Notes under the pieces: model-generated | What the model was told of the DNA's origin: nothing | Seen by the model: the letters and a program-made list of their open reading frames with translations, nothing else | The model's database searches: none | Position numbers and translations under genes: made by a program | NCBI RefSeq assembly: GCF_900101855.1 | Contig: NZ_FMVC01000003.1 | Coordinates: forward strand, 642,902-706,901 | Origin: Flavobacterium anhuiense | Lineage (GTDB): Bacteria > Bacteroidota > Bacteroidia > Flavobacteriales > Flavobacteriaceae | Length of the DNA: 64,000 nucleotides | Direction: 5' to 3' | Part shown: piece after piece, positions 25,907-35,879 of the stretch | How positions within the stretch are numbered: the first letter of the stretch is position 1 | How the letters are laid out: every line of letters starts with the position of its first letter

Positions 25907-28504
25907 TTATTTAACTGTCTGGTTTCTAAAAACCAATTTGCCGTCGAAAGCATCTAATAAAATGATGCTGTCTGTTGTAATATTTCCTGCCAAAATTTCT
26001 TTTGACAATTGATTTAAAACTTCACGCTGAACCACACGTTTCACTGGTCGAGCTCCAAAATGTGGGTCGTAACCTTTGTCTGCCAAATACCCAATAGCCT
26101 CTGGAGTTGCATCCATTGTAATGCCTTGCATAGCCAGCATTTTGGTCACGCTCTTTAATTGTAAACTCACAATTCTCGAGATATTTTCGACCGTAAGCGG
26201 TGTAAACATTACAATCTCGTCAATACGGTTGATAAACTCAGGACGAACAGTTTGTTTTAATAATCCTAAAACTTCGTTTTTAGCTGCTTCTGTTGCTGCT
26301 TCAACACTTCCTTTTAGGTTTTCAAATTTCTCCTGAATGATATTACTTCCCATATTTGAGGTCATAATAATAATCGTATTTCTAAAATCAGCCAGACGTC
26401 CTTTGTTATCTGTCAAACGTCCTTCATCTAGAACCTGCAATAAAATATTGAACGTATCTGGATGCGCTTTTTCGATCTCATCCAACAATACAACAGAATA
26501 TGGTTTTCTACGAACGGCTTCTGTCAGCTGGCCTCCTTCATCATAACCCACATATCCTGGAGGCGCACCCACCAAACGGCTCACACTGTGGCGTTCTTGA
26601 TACTCACTCATATCGATACGAGTCATGGCATTTTCGTCATCAAAAAGATATTCAGCCAAAGCTTTTGCCAGCTCCGTTTTACCAACCCCAGTTGTTCCTA
26701 GGAACAAGAATGATCCAACAGGTTTTTTCATATCCTGTAAACCGGCACGGCTTCTACGAACCGCATCACTCACTGCTTCTATCGCTTCTTCTTGTCCTAC
26801 TACACGTTTGTGCAATTCATCTTCAAGATGCAATAGTTTTTCTCTTTCTGTCTGAAGCATTTTGGTTACCGGAATTCCTGTCCATTTTGCTACAACTTCC
26901 GCTATATCTTCTCTGGTAACTTCTTCTTTGATTAAAGAATTTCCAGATTGGAATTCAAGCAATTGTTTCTGCAATGTTTCTTGGCGTTCCTGTGCTTCTT
27001 TTATTTTTCCGTAACGAATTTCAGCTACTTTTCCGTAATCTCCGTCACGTTCTGCACGTTCTGCTTCGTATTTAAAGTCTTCTATTTCGTGTTTTACAGC
27101 CTGAATTCCGTCAACGATATCTTTTTCCTGTTTCCATTTTGCATAGATTTCGTTGCGTTCTTCTTTCAGGTTGGCCAATTCCATACCTAAAATTTTCAGT
27201 TTGCTTTCTTCTTTTTCACGCTTAATGGCTTCAATTTCGATTTCCAACTGCATGATTTTACGATCCAAAACATCTAATTCTTCTGGTTTCGAATTGATTT
27301 CCATACGCAATTTAGAAGCCGCTTCGTCCATTAAGTCGATCGCTTTATCTGGCAAGAAACGATTCGTAATATATCTTTGCGAAAGCTCAACTGCCGCAAT
27401 AATTGCTTCATCTTTAATCTGAACTTTATGGTGCGTTTCGTATTTTTCTTTGATTCCACGAAGAATTGAAATCGCGCTTTCAGTATCAGGTTCATCGATT
27501 AATACTTTTTGGAAACGTCTTTCAAGCGCTTTATCTTTTTCAAAATATTTTTGATATTCATCTAAAGTCGTAGCTCCAATTGCTCTTAATTCTCCACGTG
27601 CTAAAGCTGGTTTTAAGATGTTTGCCGCGTCCATCGCACCTTCACCTCCACCCGCTCCCACAAGCGTATGAATTTCATCGATAAACAATACGATGTCACC
27701 TTCTGCAGCTGTAACTTCTTTTACAACCGATTTTAAACGTTCTTCGAATTCTCCTTTGTATTTCGCTCCGGCAATCAAAGCTCCCATATCTAATGAGAAA
27801 ACGATTTTTTCTTTTAAGTTTTCAGGAACGTCACCATCCACAATTCTGTGCGCTAATCCTTCTGCAATCGCAGTTTTACCAACTCCAGGCTCACCAATAA
27901 GCATAGGGTTGTTTTTTGTTCTACGAGTCAGAATCTGCAATACACGACGAATTTCTTCGTCACGTCCAATAACTGGATCTAGTTTTCCTGTACGAGCTAA
28001 TTCGTTTAAATTTTTAGCATATTTATTTAGCGAATTATACGTTTCTTCTGCCGAAGCTGAAGTTACTCTTTCGCCTTTTCTTAATTCTTCAATAGCAGCT
28101 TTAAGACCTTTTCCTGTAACTCCCTGATCTTTTAAAATCTGAGAAACTTTACTTTTTGAGTCAAAAATGGCTAAAATTAAATGCTCGATCGAAACGTATT
28201 CGTCGTTCATTTTTTGTGCGATAATTTCAGCTTCATTCAAAGCTTTATTAGCATCTCTGGAAAGCATTACATCTCCTCCAGAAACTTTTGGAAAACTCTG
28301 AATTGTACTGTCTAAAATTTGTAAAAACAAAGGCACATTTACATTTAGTTTTTTCAAGATAAATGGTGCCACGTTTTCATCAACTTCAAAAATAGCTTTG
28401 AAAATGTGTTCATTTTCAATTTGCTGTTGGCCATTTCGCTGTGCTAACTGCTGAGACAGCTGAATGGCTTCTTGCGATTTAATAGTAAACTTATTTATAT
28501 TCAT
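25907..28504 (-). CDS. clpB: ATP-dependent chaperone ClpB
   Basis: 865 residues, the full ClpB length. It has an N-terminal Clp repeat domain, a first AAA+ module with Walker [16 protein letters not shown] and Walker [21 protein letters not shown], the coiled-coil M-domain (about 400-530), and a second AAA+ module with [19 protein letters not shown] and sensor/arginine motifs. The M-domain, and the absence of a ClpP-binding loop motif that I could identify, distinguish it from ClpA/ClpC. It disaggregates proteins with DnaK after heat stress. No CIRCE-type operator was recognised. Confidence 0.97.
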   Translation of the reverse strand: MNINKFTIKSQEAIQLSQQLAQRNGQQQIENEHIFKAIFEVDENVAPFILKKLNVNVPLFLQILDSTIQSFPKVSGGDVMLSRDANKALNEAEIIAQKMNDEYVSIEHLILAIFDSKSKVSQILKDQGVTGKGLKAAIEELRKGERVTSASAEETYNSLNKYAKNLNELARTGKLDPVIGRDEEIRRVLQILTRRTKNNPMLIGEPGVGKTAIAEGLAHRIVDGDVPENLKEKIVFSLDMGALIAGAKYKGEFEERLKSVVKEVTAAEGDIVLFIDEIHTLVGAGGGEGAMDAANILKPALARGELRAIGATTLDEYQKYFEKDKALERRFQKVLIDEPDTESAISILRGIKEKYETHHKVQIKDEAIIAAVELSQRYITNRFLPDKAIDLMDEAASKLRMEINSKPEELDVLDRKIMQLEIEIEAIKREKEESKLKILGMELANLKEERNEIYAKWKQEKDIVDGIQAVKHEIEDFKYEAERAERDGDYGKVAEIRYGKIKEAQERQETLQKQLLEFQSGNSLIKEEVTREDIAEVVAKWTGIPVTKMLQTEREKLLHLEDELHKRVVGQEEAIEAVSDAVRRSRAGLQDMKKPVGSFLFLGTTGVGKTELAKALAEYLFDDENAMTRIDMSEYQERHSVSRLVGAPPGYVGYDEGGQLTEAVRRKPYSVVLLDEIEKAHPDTFNILLQVLDEGRLTDNKGRLADFRNTIIIMTSNMGSNIIQEKFENLKGSVEAATEAAKNEVLGLLKQTVRPEFINRIDEIVMFTPLTVENISRIVSLQLKSVTKMLAMQGITMDATPEAIGYLADKGYDPHFGARPVKRVVQREVLNQLSKEILAGNITTDSIILLDAFDGKLVFRNQTVK

Positions 28505-28594
28505 ATTTTTACGTTTTTGATTGATTTTATTTGTTTGACATTTTATAAGATTAAAGTTACGATTTATTGAGGTACTTTTTTAACTCAAATAATT

Positions 28595-28602
28595 TAACTT
28601 TG
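28595..28602 (+). promoter_or_regulatory. -7 promoter element of ytxJ
   Basis: TAACTTTG matches TAnnTTTG, about 108 bases before the ATG at 28711, implying a leader of roughly 100 bases. The leader contains no obvious strong hairpin. Confidence 0.5.
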
Positions 28603-28710
28603 CATTGTAACAGACAAATTATATTCCACAGCATAAAAACAGACAAAAAGACAGTTTCAATCAAATTTTTCTCGATTTAACGTGTCAGAAAGTCATAAAA
28701 CAAGCCAAAT

Positions 28711-29100
28711 ATGAGTTTTTTTAATTCAATCTTCGGAAGTTCAGAGAACTCAGAAGCCGCAAAAAGTAAAGTAAACTGGACAGAATTAACCGATATGCTT
28801 CAATTAATGGAAATTGAAGCCATTTCTCAAGAAAGACCAGTTGTAATTTTCAAGCATAGCACAAGATGCAGCATTAGTCGTATGGCTTTAAAGCAATTTG
28901 AAAGAGAATTTGATCTTGAAGGTGTGGTTGATGCGTATTTTTTAGATTTAATCGCACACAGAGATATTTCAAATGAAATCGCCAGCAGATTTGGCGTTTA
29001 TCACGAATCTCCTCAATTGATTTTAATCAAAAACGGAAAAGCAGTTTACGATGTTTCGCACAGCGATATTGATGCTGAAGCGTTAAAAAGTAAGATCTAA
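28711..29100 (+). CDS. ytxJ: Bacillithiol-system redox protein YtxJ
   Basis: 129 residues with a thioredoxin-like fold of the YtxJ/DUF2847 family. The active-site segment is VVIFKHSTRCSISRMALKQFE, a single-Cys CSIS motif as in monothiol bacilliredoxins, and the cis-Pro region is VYHESPQLILIKNGKAVYDVSHSDI. The family is thought to remove bacillithiol from mixed disulphides. Its presence implies the organism uses bacillithiol, as Flavobacteriaceae do. It is transcribed divergently from clpB. Confidence 0.92.
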   Translation: MSFFNSIFGSSENSEAAKSKVNWTELTDMLQLMEIEAISQERPVVIFKHSTRCSISRMALKQFEREFDLEGVVDAYFLDLIAHRDISNEIASRFGVYHESPQLILIKNGKAVYDVSHSDIDAEALKSKI

Positions 29101-29108
29101 GTTATAAA

Positions 29109-29283
29109 TTATGAGTTGTGAATTATGAATTATGAGTTAATTACTTAACTTAGAATACAACAAATTTTAAAATATAAAAACCTGAAATTATTTGTATAAT
29201 TCCAGGCTTTTATATTTTTACGCCAAGTCCAATTTTAATTCAAATTAGCGCTCAACTCATAATTCATAATTCACAACTCATAA
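29109..29283. repeat. Perfect 30-bp inverted repeat of the ttatgagttgtgaattatga class
   Basis: Arms 29109-29138 and 29254-29283 are exactly complementary, 115 bp apart. Between them a hairpin around 29184-29212 (CCTGAAATTAT with ATAATTCCAGG, one mismatch) flanked by A and T tracts probably terminates both convergent genes. Related words (cataattcataactcacaat) occur at 53618-53652. Confidence 0.8.
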
Positions 29284-29289
29284 TTAAAC

Positions 29290-30456
29290 TTAAAAACTTC
29301 CATCAGATCCGCCTCCACTGAAACCTCCACCTCCAAACTCCATTGGAGAAGCTTGCGGCTTTACTTCTGGTTTCATACCGAAAGTTGAAGCTACAACTAA
29401 AGCTTCTGCATTTAATAAACTATCGGAATGATTGATCCTATCTGGTTTAAAAGTCAGACCGCTTTCTTTTTCTTTTAATATCCTAATTGAAAAATAAGCA
29501 ATTCCGAATAAAACTATACCGCCAAGTGTAAGCGCAACCTCAATCGGTAAAACCGAATGATAAAATCGAATCGTATAAATTGAAAATCCTATAGCTAAAA
29601 AGCTAATCCAAAGCATTAATCTGTCTTTCGTTTTTAAAGCCTGAACCAAATAAAGTACTGGAACTATAAAAGTGAAAGCATAAAAGAAATATGCAAACGG
29701 AATATCTATTCCAGGTTTTACTTCTGTTCCTAAAAGCTCTGCTGAAAGTTCTCTAACAACCAAATAATTACAAGAAAGATAAAATAAAACTAGACAAAAA
29801 CTATTTGCCAATAATAGTCCGTTGTAATAATACCTTTCGTTCAGACGATTCATCATTTTTTTCGTCAAAAAGTAAAAAACTCCTGCAAAAATCATTGCTG
29901 TAAATGGTAAAATAGCTTTTCCGATATCTCCAAATTCAAACATTCCAAAAAACAAAAATGCCGTTGCAGAAAGGCAGAACACAAGCATTGAAATTACATG
30001 CAAATACCTTAGAAAGATAAAAAGCGCTCCAACTGCTACAAAAAAAGCAATCACCATTTCGTAACCTTCCGTTGTTATTCCTATTGCTGCTCCTAAGCAT
30101 AAAAGCGCATTCAAAATAAAAGCATCGTCTAAACCGTGATTATGATACCCCTGATTTGCAAGCAATTCTACTCCTGCAAATCCAACTACAGCAAAAATAT
30201 AACAGCAGATTTTAAAAAATGTATTCTCAGCGCTTAGCCCAAACAAAGAAATTGCTCCACAAATTGAACCAAATAATAAACAGCCAAGCAAAAAGAAACC
30301 TATTCTAACTAGGATATTTTTCTGGCTTTTTAAAACTGGAAGTTCTTTTTCTATAAATTTCTTCTGTTCTTTACTGATAAAACCTCCTTTGCACAAAGCA
30401 TCCGCTTCATCTGTTAAAACCTCATTATCCAATAATTGTTTGTTGTATACTATCAT
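29290..30456 (-). CDS. DUF2157-like multi-pass membrane protein with Gly-rich tail
   Basis: 388 residues. A soluble N-terminus (EADALCKGGFISKEQKKFIEKELPVLKSQKNI) precedes about ten hydrophobic segments; the C-terminal end is GGGGFSGGGSDGSF, resembling the Gly/Ser tail of TPM-domain (YgcG-type) proteins. It starts four bases inside the end of the neighbouring gene at 30453, which has the same design, so the two are translationally coupled and may form a complex. Function unknown. Confidence 0.75.
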   Translation of the reverse strand: MIVYNKQLLDNEVLTDEADALCKGGFISKEQKKFIEKELPVLKSQKNILVRIGFFLLGCLLFGSICGAISLFGLSAENTFFKICCYIFAVVGFAGVELLANQGYHNHGLDDAFILNALLCLGAAIGITTEGYEMVIAFFVAVGALFIFLRYLHVISMLVFCLSATAFLFFGMFEFGDIGKAILPFTAMIFAGVFYFLTKKMMNRLNERYYYNGLLLANSFCLVLFYLSCNYLVVRELSAELLGTEVKPGIDIPFAYFFYAFTFIVPVLYLVQALKTKDRLMLWISFLAIGFSIYTIRFYHSVLPIEVALTLGGIVLFGIAYFSIRILKEKESGLTFKPDRINHSDSLLNAEALVVASTFGMKPEVKPQASPMEFGGGGFSGGGSDGSF

Positions 30457-31454
30457 TCTGCGATTTCTTTATGGAAGTTTTTAATCAATTTAATAAACAT
30501 AATAATCGAACCAACAAAGTAAGCTGGCAACAAGAAAATAAGTAATTCCCAAATATCAGAAAAATCAACATTTTCAAAAATTCTGAACAAACCAATGTTT
30601 CCGCCGATATAAGCGTAAACAATCATAAATACATATAGAGACATGGCTTTATACTGATAACTGGCTTTATAAAAATAATACGTTGAACCAGCTAAAATTA
30701 GAGCAAATAGTATCCAAGTTAAAGTATCATAACCAGTTAAATTACTAATTGCCGTGATGCTTACAATGTGTAGCGCAAAAGTGAGAAAAACCAAACCAAA
30801 ATGAGCTTTGAGTGAAATTCGCTCGCTATAGATTGTCCATAAAACCAATAAAACTCCTAACATTACTGCTGAATAGCTTAAACTTTGGCTTGCATACAAA
30901 TTATAGCTGTCATTAAATATATCTTGTGGTGTAACTGAAAGTCCCACATAAGCCGCCAAACCAGTAATTGCAATAGTTAAAACACTTCGATTATCAAAAT
31001 AATATGCGCAAAAGAAACTAACAATGGTTGGTACTAAAGTAGCCAATCCGTAATGCTCTCCAAAGGGTTTATATTGAAATTGGAGATACCCAATGAAAAT
31101 ACAGGTTAGAATATTTCCCGCCAAAACCAGATATTCTAAAACAGGATGTTCAAATGTTGTTTCTGATTTCTGAAAACCTTTGGAATGTTTGAAACAATAA
31201 AAAAAGCAAACTGCAATCACAATTAAAAGCAATGATAAAATGGCAATATGCCCGATGGTATCAATATTTTCATAAATCAAAATTCCAATTCCTGAAGTAA
31301 ACAGCAATACTGATAAATAAAGGAACAATTTTAATTCCGCATTTAATGAAAAGATTTTTAGGCTTCTATAGGTTTTAACTTCTTCAAACTGATTTTCAGT
31401 AATTAAGCCTTTCTCAAAAAGATGGAGAGTCGACTGATCTTTGAATTTTTCCAT
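30453..31454 (-). CDS. DUF2157 domain-containing membrane protein
   Basis: 333 residues with an N-terminal DUF2157-type segment (LHLFEKGLITENQFEEVKTYRSLKIFSLNAELKLFLYLSVLLFTSGIGILIYENID) followed by about ten transmembrane helices. It is the first gene of a two-gene operon with the related protein at 29290, overlapping it by 4 bp (ATGA type). The family is widespread and uncharacterised. Loss or duplication of an ancestral DUF2157 gene is the likely origin of the pair. Confidence 0.8.
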   Translation of the reverse strand: MEKFKDQSTLHLFEKGLITENQFEEVKTYRSLKIFSLNAELKLFLYLSVLLFTSGIGILIYENIDTIGHIAILSLLLIVIAVCFFYCFKHSKGFQKSETTFEHPVLEYLVLAGNILTCIFIGYLQFQYKPFGEHYGLATLVPTIVSFFCAYYFDNRSVLTIAITGLAAYVGLSVTPQDIFNDSYNLYASQSLSYSAVMLGVLLVLWTIYSERISLKAHFGLVFLTFALHIVSITAISNLTGYDTLTWILFALILAGSTYYFYKASYQYKAMSLYVFMIVYAYIGGNIGLFRIFENVDFSDIWELLIFLLPAYFVGSIIMFIKLIKNFHKEIAE

Positions 31455-31656
31455 TGGCGTGTTTTAAACTGGCACATCAAATATATGTATTTAGCATGAA
31501 TTTTCTGCTTTTAACCTAACAACCTTTACTATTTTTTATAAATATATCTACAATTTATTTGATATTATAAACGTAAAAACAACATTTATAATTCTAAAAA
31601 TCAAAACCTTAAAACACAAAATCTGATAAATTAATTTGAAATTACTTTAATTCTTT

Positions 31657-31682
31657 TACATTTGTGCAATCGATTACATTTG
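31657..31682 (+). promoter_or_regulatory. Tandem -7 boxes and LacI-type operator before the pectate lyase gene
   Basis: TACATTTG occurs at 31657-31664 and again at 31675-31682. Between and overlapping them, TGCAATCGATTACA (31665-31678) is a near-palindrome of the kind bound by LacI-family repressors, with the central CG. This suggests substrate-controlled expression. Confidence 0.5.
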
Positions 31683-31715
31683 CAATTAAAACCACAAAAA
31701 ACCACACTTAAAAAA

Positions 31716-33035
31716 ATGAAAACAAAAATTATTTTATTAGCATTGCTTCTGCCTTGCTCCTTTCTGTTTGCTCAAAATTATTTTATGAGTGCTCCCGAAG
31801 GATTTGGCGCCTCCGCAACTGGCGGTGGGAACGCAACTCCCGTTACAGTTACTACTCTAGCTGATTTGACTGCAAAACTAAAACTAACTACACCACAGGT
31901 AATTTTAGTTTCAGGAACTATAAATTGCACTTATACGAGCTTATTGGTGAATGATAAAACCATAATTGGCCTTCCAGGCGCACGATTAGTAAATCTGGAT
32001 CAAACGGCTGCTGGCTCAGGGATTTTAAGTTTGAAACCTGGTTCTAATAACATTATCATAAGAAATTTAATTTTTGAAGGACCAGGCGCATATGATGTTG
32101 ATGGGCGTGACAACCTTACTTCAGAAGCAACGAATCTTTGGGTAGATCATTGCGAATTTCAAGACGGAGTGGATGGCAATTTTGACAATAAAGGCGCTGC
32201 CGATAACGTGACAGTTTCTTGGTGCAAATTCATTTATCTGAAAGCGCCAAAAGCTGGAGGTTCTGGCGGAGCAGATGATCATCGCTTTTCTGATTTGGTG
32301 GGCTCTTCCAAAACTGATGCTCCTTCTGACGGCCATTACAGCATCACTTTTAAAAATTGCTATTGGGCTGAAGGATGCAAAGAAAGAATGCCAAGAGCAA
32401 GAAATGCTGAACTTCATATTTTAAACTGCTATTATAACACCTCTGTTTCGGGTTCACTAGCCATTGGTTTAGGCGGCGGAAGTAATAACACAACTTGCTA
32501 CGTTGAAGGAACTGATTTTGCTAAAATTGGAACTGCCTTTAAAAATTATGTAAGTACTGATGGTGGAACAATCGGAATTACCTTTACAGATTGTTTGAAT
32601 GCGCCTGCAAATTCAGGAACTGCAGTTACAAAACCTTCTTACCCTTATAGTGTTCTGCCAATCGGGAATGTTGCGGGCTATATTTCAAACGCTTCGTGCG
32701 GAGCCGGAGCGACACTTCAGGTTACTCCTCAAGGCGTTCTTTCTACAAGCTGCAATAATTTAGGCCTTAATGACAACAATGCAAATAATCTGGATTTGAA
32801 GTATTATCCATCAGTTATAAATCGTCTTTTGAATATTGATTTTTCAAGTGCTGATAATGGCTTGGCAGAAGTAGATTTATTTTCATCGAATGGATCGAAA
32901 GTATATTCGCATTCCAAAAACGTTTCTCCTGACGAAAAATTAGAATTAAACGTCGGAAATCTTGCAAAAGGCATTTATGTCTGTAAAGTACAAATAGACA
33001 ATCGAAGCAAAACATTTAAATTAGTAAAAAACTAA
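31716..33035 (+). CDS. Secreted pectate lyase, PL1 family, with T9SS sorting domain
   Basis: 439 residues from the ATG at 31716 (MKTKIILLALLLPCSFLFAQ, a clean signal peptide); a frame opening at 31662 would put 18 residues before it. The middle is a PL1 right-handed beta-helix with ATNLWVDHCEFQDGVDGNFD (calcium-binding Asp) and ERMPRAR (the R-x-P-x-x-R catalytic motif). The last 75 residues (ending GIYVCKVQIDNRSKTFKLVKN) form a type A T9SS C-terminal domain. It cleaves pectate outside the cell. No SusC/SusD genes accompany it. Confidence 0.93.
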   Translation: MKTKIILLALLLPCSFLFAQNYFMSAPEGFGASATGGGNATPVTVTTLADLTAKLKLTTPQVILVSGTINCTYTSLLVNDKTIIGLPGARLVNLDQTAAGSGILSLKPGSNNIIIRNLIFEGPGAYDVDGRDNLTSEATNLWVDHCEFQDGVDGNFDNKGAADNVTVSWCKFIYLKAPKAGGSGGADDHRFSDLVGSSKTDAPSDGHYSITFKNCYWAEGCKERMPRARNAELHILNCYYNTSVSGSLAIGLGGGSNNTTCYVEGTDFAKIGTAFKNYVSTDGGTIGITFTDCLNAPANSGTAVTKPSYPYSVLPIGNVAGYISNASCGAGATLQVTPQGVLSTSCNNLGLNDNNANNLDLKYYPSVINRLLNIDFSSADNGLAEVDLFSSNGSKVYSHSKNVSPDEKLELNVGNLAKGIYVCKVQIDNRSKTFKLVKN

Positions 33036-33050
33036 TTCTTGTTTAAAGCA

Positions 33051-33084
33051 AAAGGTCATTGAAACAAATCAATGACCTTTTTAC
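33051..33084 (+). terminator. Terminator between pectate lyase and argH
   Basis: AAAGGTCATTGA (33051-33062) is perfectly complementary to 33069-33080 and followed by T residues. It can serve the pectate lyase gene and, through the preceding A-rich segment, possibly argH. Confidence 0.8.
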
Positions 33085-33116
33085 TTTTTACAGCTTATTT
33101 TTCACATTTAACAAAA

Positions 33117-34397
33117 CTAAAAAGCCGCTTTCATTTTATCTTTTATTGCATCTAAGCATAAATTGTTGATACTGCCTTCATGCGTGTGTTTTGTCGCTTT
33201 TGGAGACTGATACGTTCCTGATTCTAATTGTTCAGCAACAGCTTTGTAAGCATCTCTAAACGGCATTCCTGCAACCACCATTTCGTTTAGAGTATCTACA
33301 GTAAATAGATAATCGTATTTTTTATCTTCTAAAATATGATCTTTTACTGTGATATCTTTTATAGAAAAAATTGCAATATCCAAACATGCTTTCAAGTTTT
33401 GAATCGCTGGAAACAAACCTTCTTTTAAAAGCTGTAAATCTCTATGATAACCACTTGGAAGATTGTTTGTAATCAAAGTGATTTCGTATGGAAGCGCCTG
33501 AATTTTATTGCATTTTCCTCTGATTAATTCGAAAACATCTGGGTTTTTCTTGTGAGGCATAATGCTTGATCCTGTTGTAAGATGCGCCGGAAGACCAATA
33601 AAATTAAAATTCTGGCTCATATACAAACAAACGTCCATTGCAAATTTTGACAACGTTCCTGCAACGCTTGTCATAGCAAAAGCAACCGTTTTTTCTGCTT
33701 TTCCACGGCTCATTTGTGCCGCAACAGCATTGTATTTCAAAGTTTCGAAACCTAACTCCTGAGTCGTAAACGTTCTGTTGATTGGAAATGAACTTCCATA
33801 ACCAGCTGCAGATCCCAACGGATTCTGATCTACAATTTTTGAAGCAGCATTCAGCATTGTAATATCGTCGATCAAACTTTCAGCATAAGCAGAAAACCAC
33901 ATTCCGAATGATGATGGCATTGCAATTTGCAAATGCGTATAACCTGGCAATAATACATTTTGATGCTTTTCTGCCGATTCCATCAACAAATCAAATAATG
34001 TTTTTACCTGCTCTTTGATTGCTTTTAATTCGTCTTTTAAATACAAATGAACATCAACCAAAACCTGATCGTTACGAGAACGTGCCGTATGGATTTTCTT
34101 TCCTGCATCGCCTAGTTTTACAGTTAGAAGATATTCAATTTTAGAATGTACATCTTCAAAACTATCTTCGATTTCGAAATTACCCACTACGATATCTGCA
34201 ATAATTTCGTTTAAAGCATCAACCAAAGATGTTGTTTCTTCCTGAGTTAATAAACCAATCTGACCCAACATTTTGGCGTGCGCGATTGAACCTAAAGCAT
34301 CATATTTTGCTAAAACTAAATCTAGTTCACGGTCGTTTCCGACAGTAAATTGTTCGATTTGTTTATCTGTTGGTATTCCTTTTTCCCAAAGTTTCAT
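33117..34397 (-). CDS. argH: Argininosuccinate lyase
   Basis: 426 residues. Family blocks are the N-terminal MKLWEKGIPTDKQIEQFTVGNDRELD, HTARSRNDQVLVDVHLYLKD, GYTHLQIAMPSSFGMW and the superfamily signature TTGSSIMPHKKNPDVFELIRGK with its catalytic Ser loop. It splits argininosuccinate into arginine and fumarate. It is slightly shorter than the E. coli enzyme (457). It is the last gene of the arginine operon; the upstream gap to argE holds a palindromic repeat. Confidence 0.96.
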   Translation of the reverse strand: MKLWEKGIPTDKQIEQFTVGNDRELDLVLAKYDALGSIAHAKMLGQIGLLTQEETTSLVDALNEIIADIVVGNFEIEDSFEDVHSKIEYLLTVKLGDAGKKIHTARSRNDQVLVDVHLYLKDELKAIKEQVKTLFDLLMESAEKHQNVLLPGYTHLQIAMPSSFGMWFSAYAESLIDDITMLNAASKIVDQNPLGSAAGYGSSFPINRTFTTQELGFETLKYNAVAAQMSRGKAEKTVAFAMTSVAGTLSKFAMDVCLYMSQNFNFIGLPAHLTTGSSIMPHKKNPDVFELIRGKCNKIQALPYEITLITNNLPSGYHRDLQLLKEGLFPAIQNLKACLDIAIFSIKDITVKDHILEDKKYDYLFTVDTLNEMVVAGMPFRDAYKAVAEQLESGTYQSPKATKHTHEGSINNLCLDAIKDKMKAAF

Positions 34398-34412
34398 AGG
34401 TCTTATTTTTTT

Positions 34413-34549
34413 GCCACGACTCGAGCGCTAGCGAACTGGCGAAGCAATTCACGAATTATTTTTTTCAAATCTTTGCGATTATTTTTTCGAATTAATTCGA
34501 ATTAATATTTCATTTCGATAGAAAAAAAACAATTCGTGAATTCGTGGCG
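34413..34549. repeat. Palindromic repeat of the gccacgaattcacgaatt family, interrupted copy
   Basis: In the argE-argH gap. The right arm aattcgtgaattcgtggc is at 34531-34548; the left arm gccacga...attcacgaattatt is split by a segment of about 27 bases (34420-34446). The interior aatctttgcgatt...cgaattaattcgaatta matches the copy at 37742-37848. Confidence 0.8.
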
Positions 34550-34561
34550 GTTTTTCTTTTA

Positions 34562-35632
34562 TTATAATTTAAAGAAACCCGTTAGTATTTTGATATACAG
34601 GTCGATTCCTTCTACAATTTCATTTACAAAAATAAATTCGTCAGCTGAATGCGAACGTAATGTTTCTCCCGGTCCTAATTTTAAAGACTGACAGCTTAAA
34701 ACTGACTGATCTGAAAGTGTTGGCGAACCATAAGTTGTTCTTCCTAAAGCAATTCCTGCCTGAACCAAACCGTGTTCGATTGGAATAGACGATGAATTTA
34801 AGTGCATTGATCTTGGTGTTACTTCGGCATTTACGTTTGCTTTTACCACTTCCAAGATTTCGGCATTGGAATAACGGTCTGTTACACGAATGTCAACTAC
34901 TAAATCACATTCTGATGGCACTACGTTGTGCTGTTTTCCTGCATTGATTTGGGTTACAGTCATTTTTACAGGACCTAAAACATCAGAGATTTCATCAAAT
35001 TTATAGTTTTTAAACCACTCCATTACTGGAATTGATTTATATAATGCATTATCGTCGTTTTGATGTGCAGCGTGGCTTGCAGTTCCTTTTACTTTTACAT
35101 CAAGAACCAAAAGTCCTTTTTCAGCAATTGCTAATTGCATTAAAGTTGGTTCTCCTACAATAGCGCAATCTAGTTCTGGTAAATGTTTTAAAACACTGTT
35201 TAAACCGTTTTTACCACTACTTTCTTCTTCCGCAGAAGCCACAATTACAATATTGTGAGAAAGGTTTTGATTTTCGTAAAAATGTACAAAAGTCGCTAGT
35301 AATGAAACTAAACATCCTCCAGCGTCGTTACTTCCTAAACCAAATAATTTTCCGTCTTTTTCGATTGCTTTAAACGGATCGTTGGTATACGCCTGATTTG
35401 GTCGTACAGTATCGTGATGTGAGTTTAGTAAAAGTGTCGGTTTGTTTTCGTCGAAATATTTGTTGAAAGCCCACACATTGTTGTTTTCTCTCTTGAAAGG
35501 AATTTCATTCTGATTGAACCAATTTTCTATTAAAAGAGCCGTCTGATCTTCTTCACTTGAAAATGAAGGGGTTTCGATTAAGCTTTTTAATAAACTAATT
35601 GCTTCTTGGGTAAGCGTATCTATATTTTTCAT
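34562..35632 (-). CDS. argE: M20 family N-acyl-ornithine deacylase (ArgE-type)
   Basis: 356 residues from the ATG at 35632 (MKNIDTLTQEAISLLKSLIETPSFSSEEDQ); an upstream ATG at 35671 lies in repeat DNA. Metal-binding and catalytic motifs of M20 peptidases are present: LLLNSHHDTVRP, GSNDAGGCLVSLL and ASAEEESSGKNGL with the general-base Glu. It should remove the acyl group from N-acetyl- or N-succinyl-(citrulline/ornithine); in Bacteroidota with an acylated-ornithine transcarbamylase the substrate is the acyl-citrulline. Position in the arginine operon supports this. Confidence 0.9.
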   Translation of the reverse strand: MKNIDTLTQEAISLLKSLIETPSFSSEEDQTALLIENWFNQNEIPFKRENNNVWAFNKYFDENKPTLLLNSHHDTVRPNQAYTNDPFKAIEKDGKLFGLGSNDAGGCLVSLLATFVHFYENQNLSHNIVIVASAEEESSGKNGLNSVLKHLPELDCAIVGEPTLMQLAIAEKGLLVLDVKVKGTASHAAHQNDDNALYKSIPVMEWFKNYKFDEISDVLGPVKMTVTQINAGKQHNVVPSECDLVVDIRVTDRYSNAEILEVVKANVNAEVTPRSMHLNSSSIPIEHGLVQAGIALGRTTYGSPTLSDQSVLSCQSLKLGPGETLRSHSADEFIFVNEIVEGIDLYIKILTGFFKL

Positions 35633-35879
35633 TTTAATAAGGTTCAAAGGCTCAAAGGAACAAAGCAGCAAAGTTTTTGAGCTTTCCTTTGACCATTTTT
35701 ACTTGCGCAAATTTATTTAAAATACCTCGCGCGCTCTATTTTTTTGCCACTAATTACACGGATTTCCAAACATTATTTTTTTGTTGTAGATTTAAAATCA
35801 AAATGAACTTTTTAATGTTTCTCTAAAATTATTTTCTCTTTTAACAGCAAAAATCAAAGTCAATTTGTGGCAACATTTT

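Noticed and set aside
26500..26919. 139-codon antisense ORF within clpB
   Set aside because: It is the shadow of a highly conserved gene on the other strand, with no start or motif support.
34398..34561. Insertion sequence remnant in the argE-argH gap
   Set aside because: The segment is explained by a palindromic repeat with a short insertion; no transposase reading frame is present.
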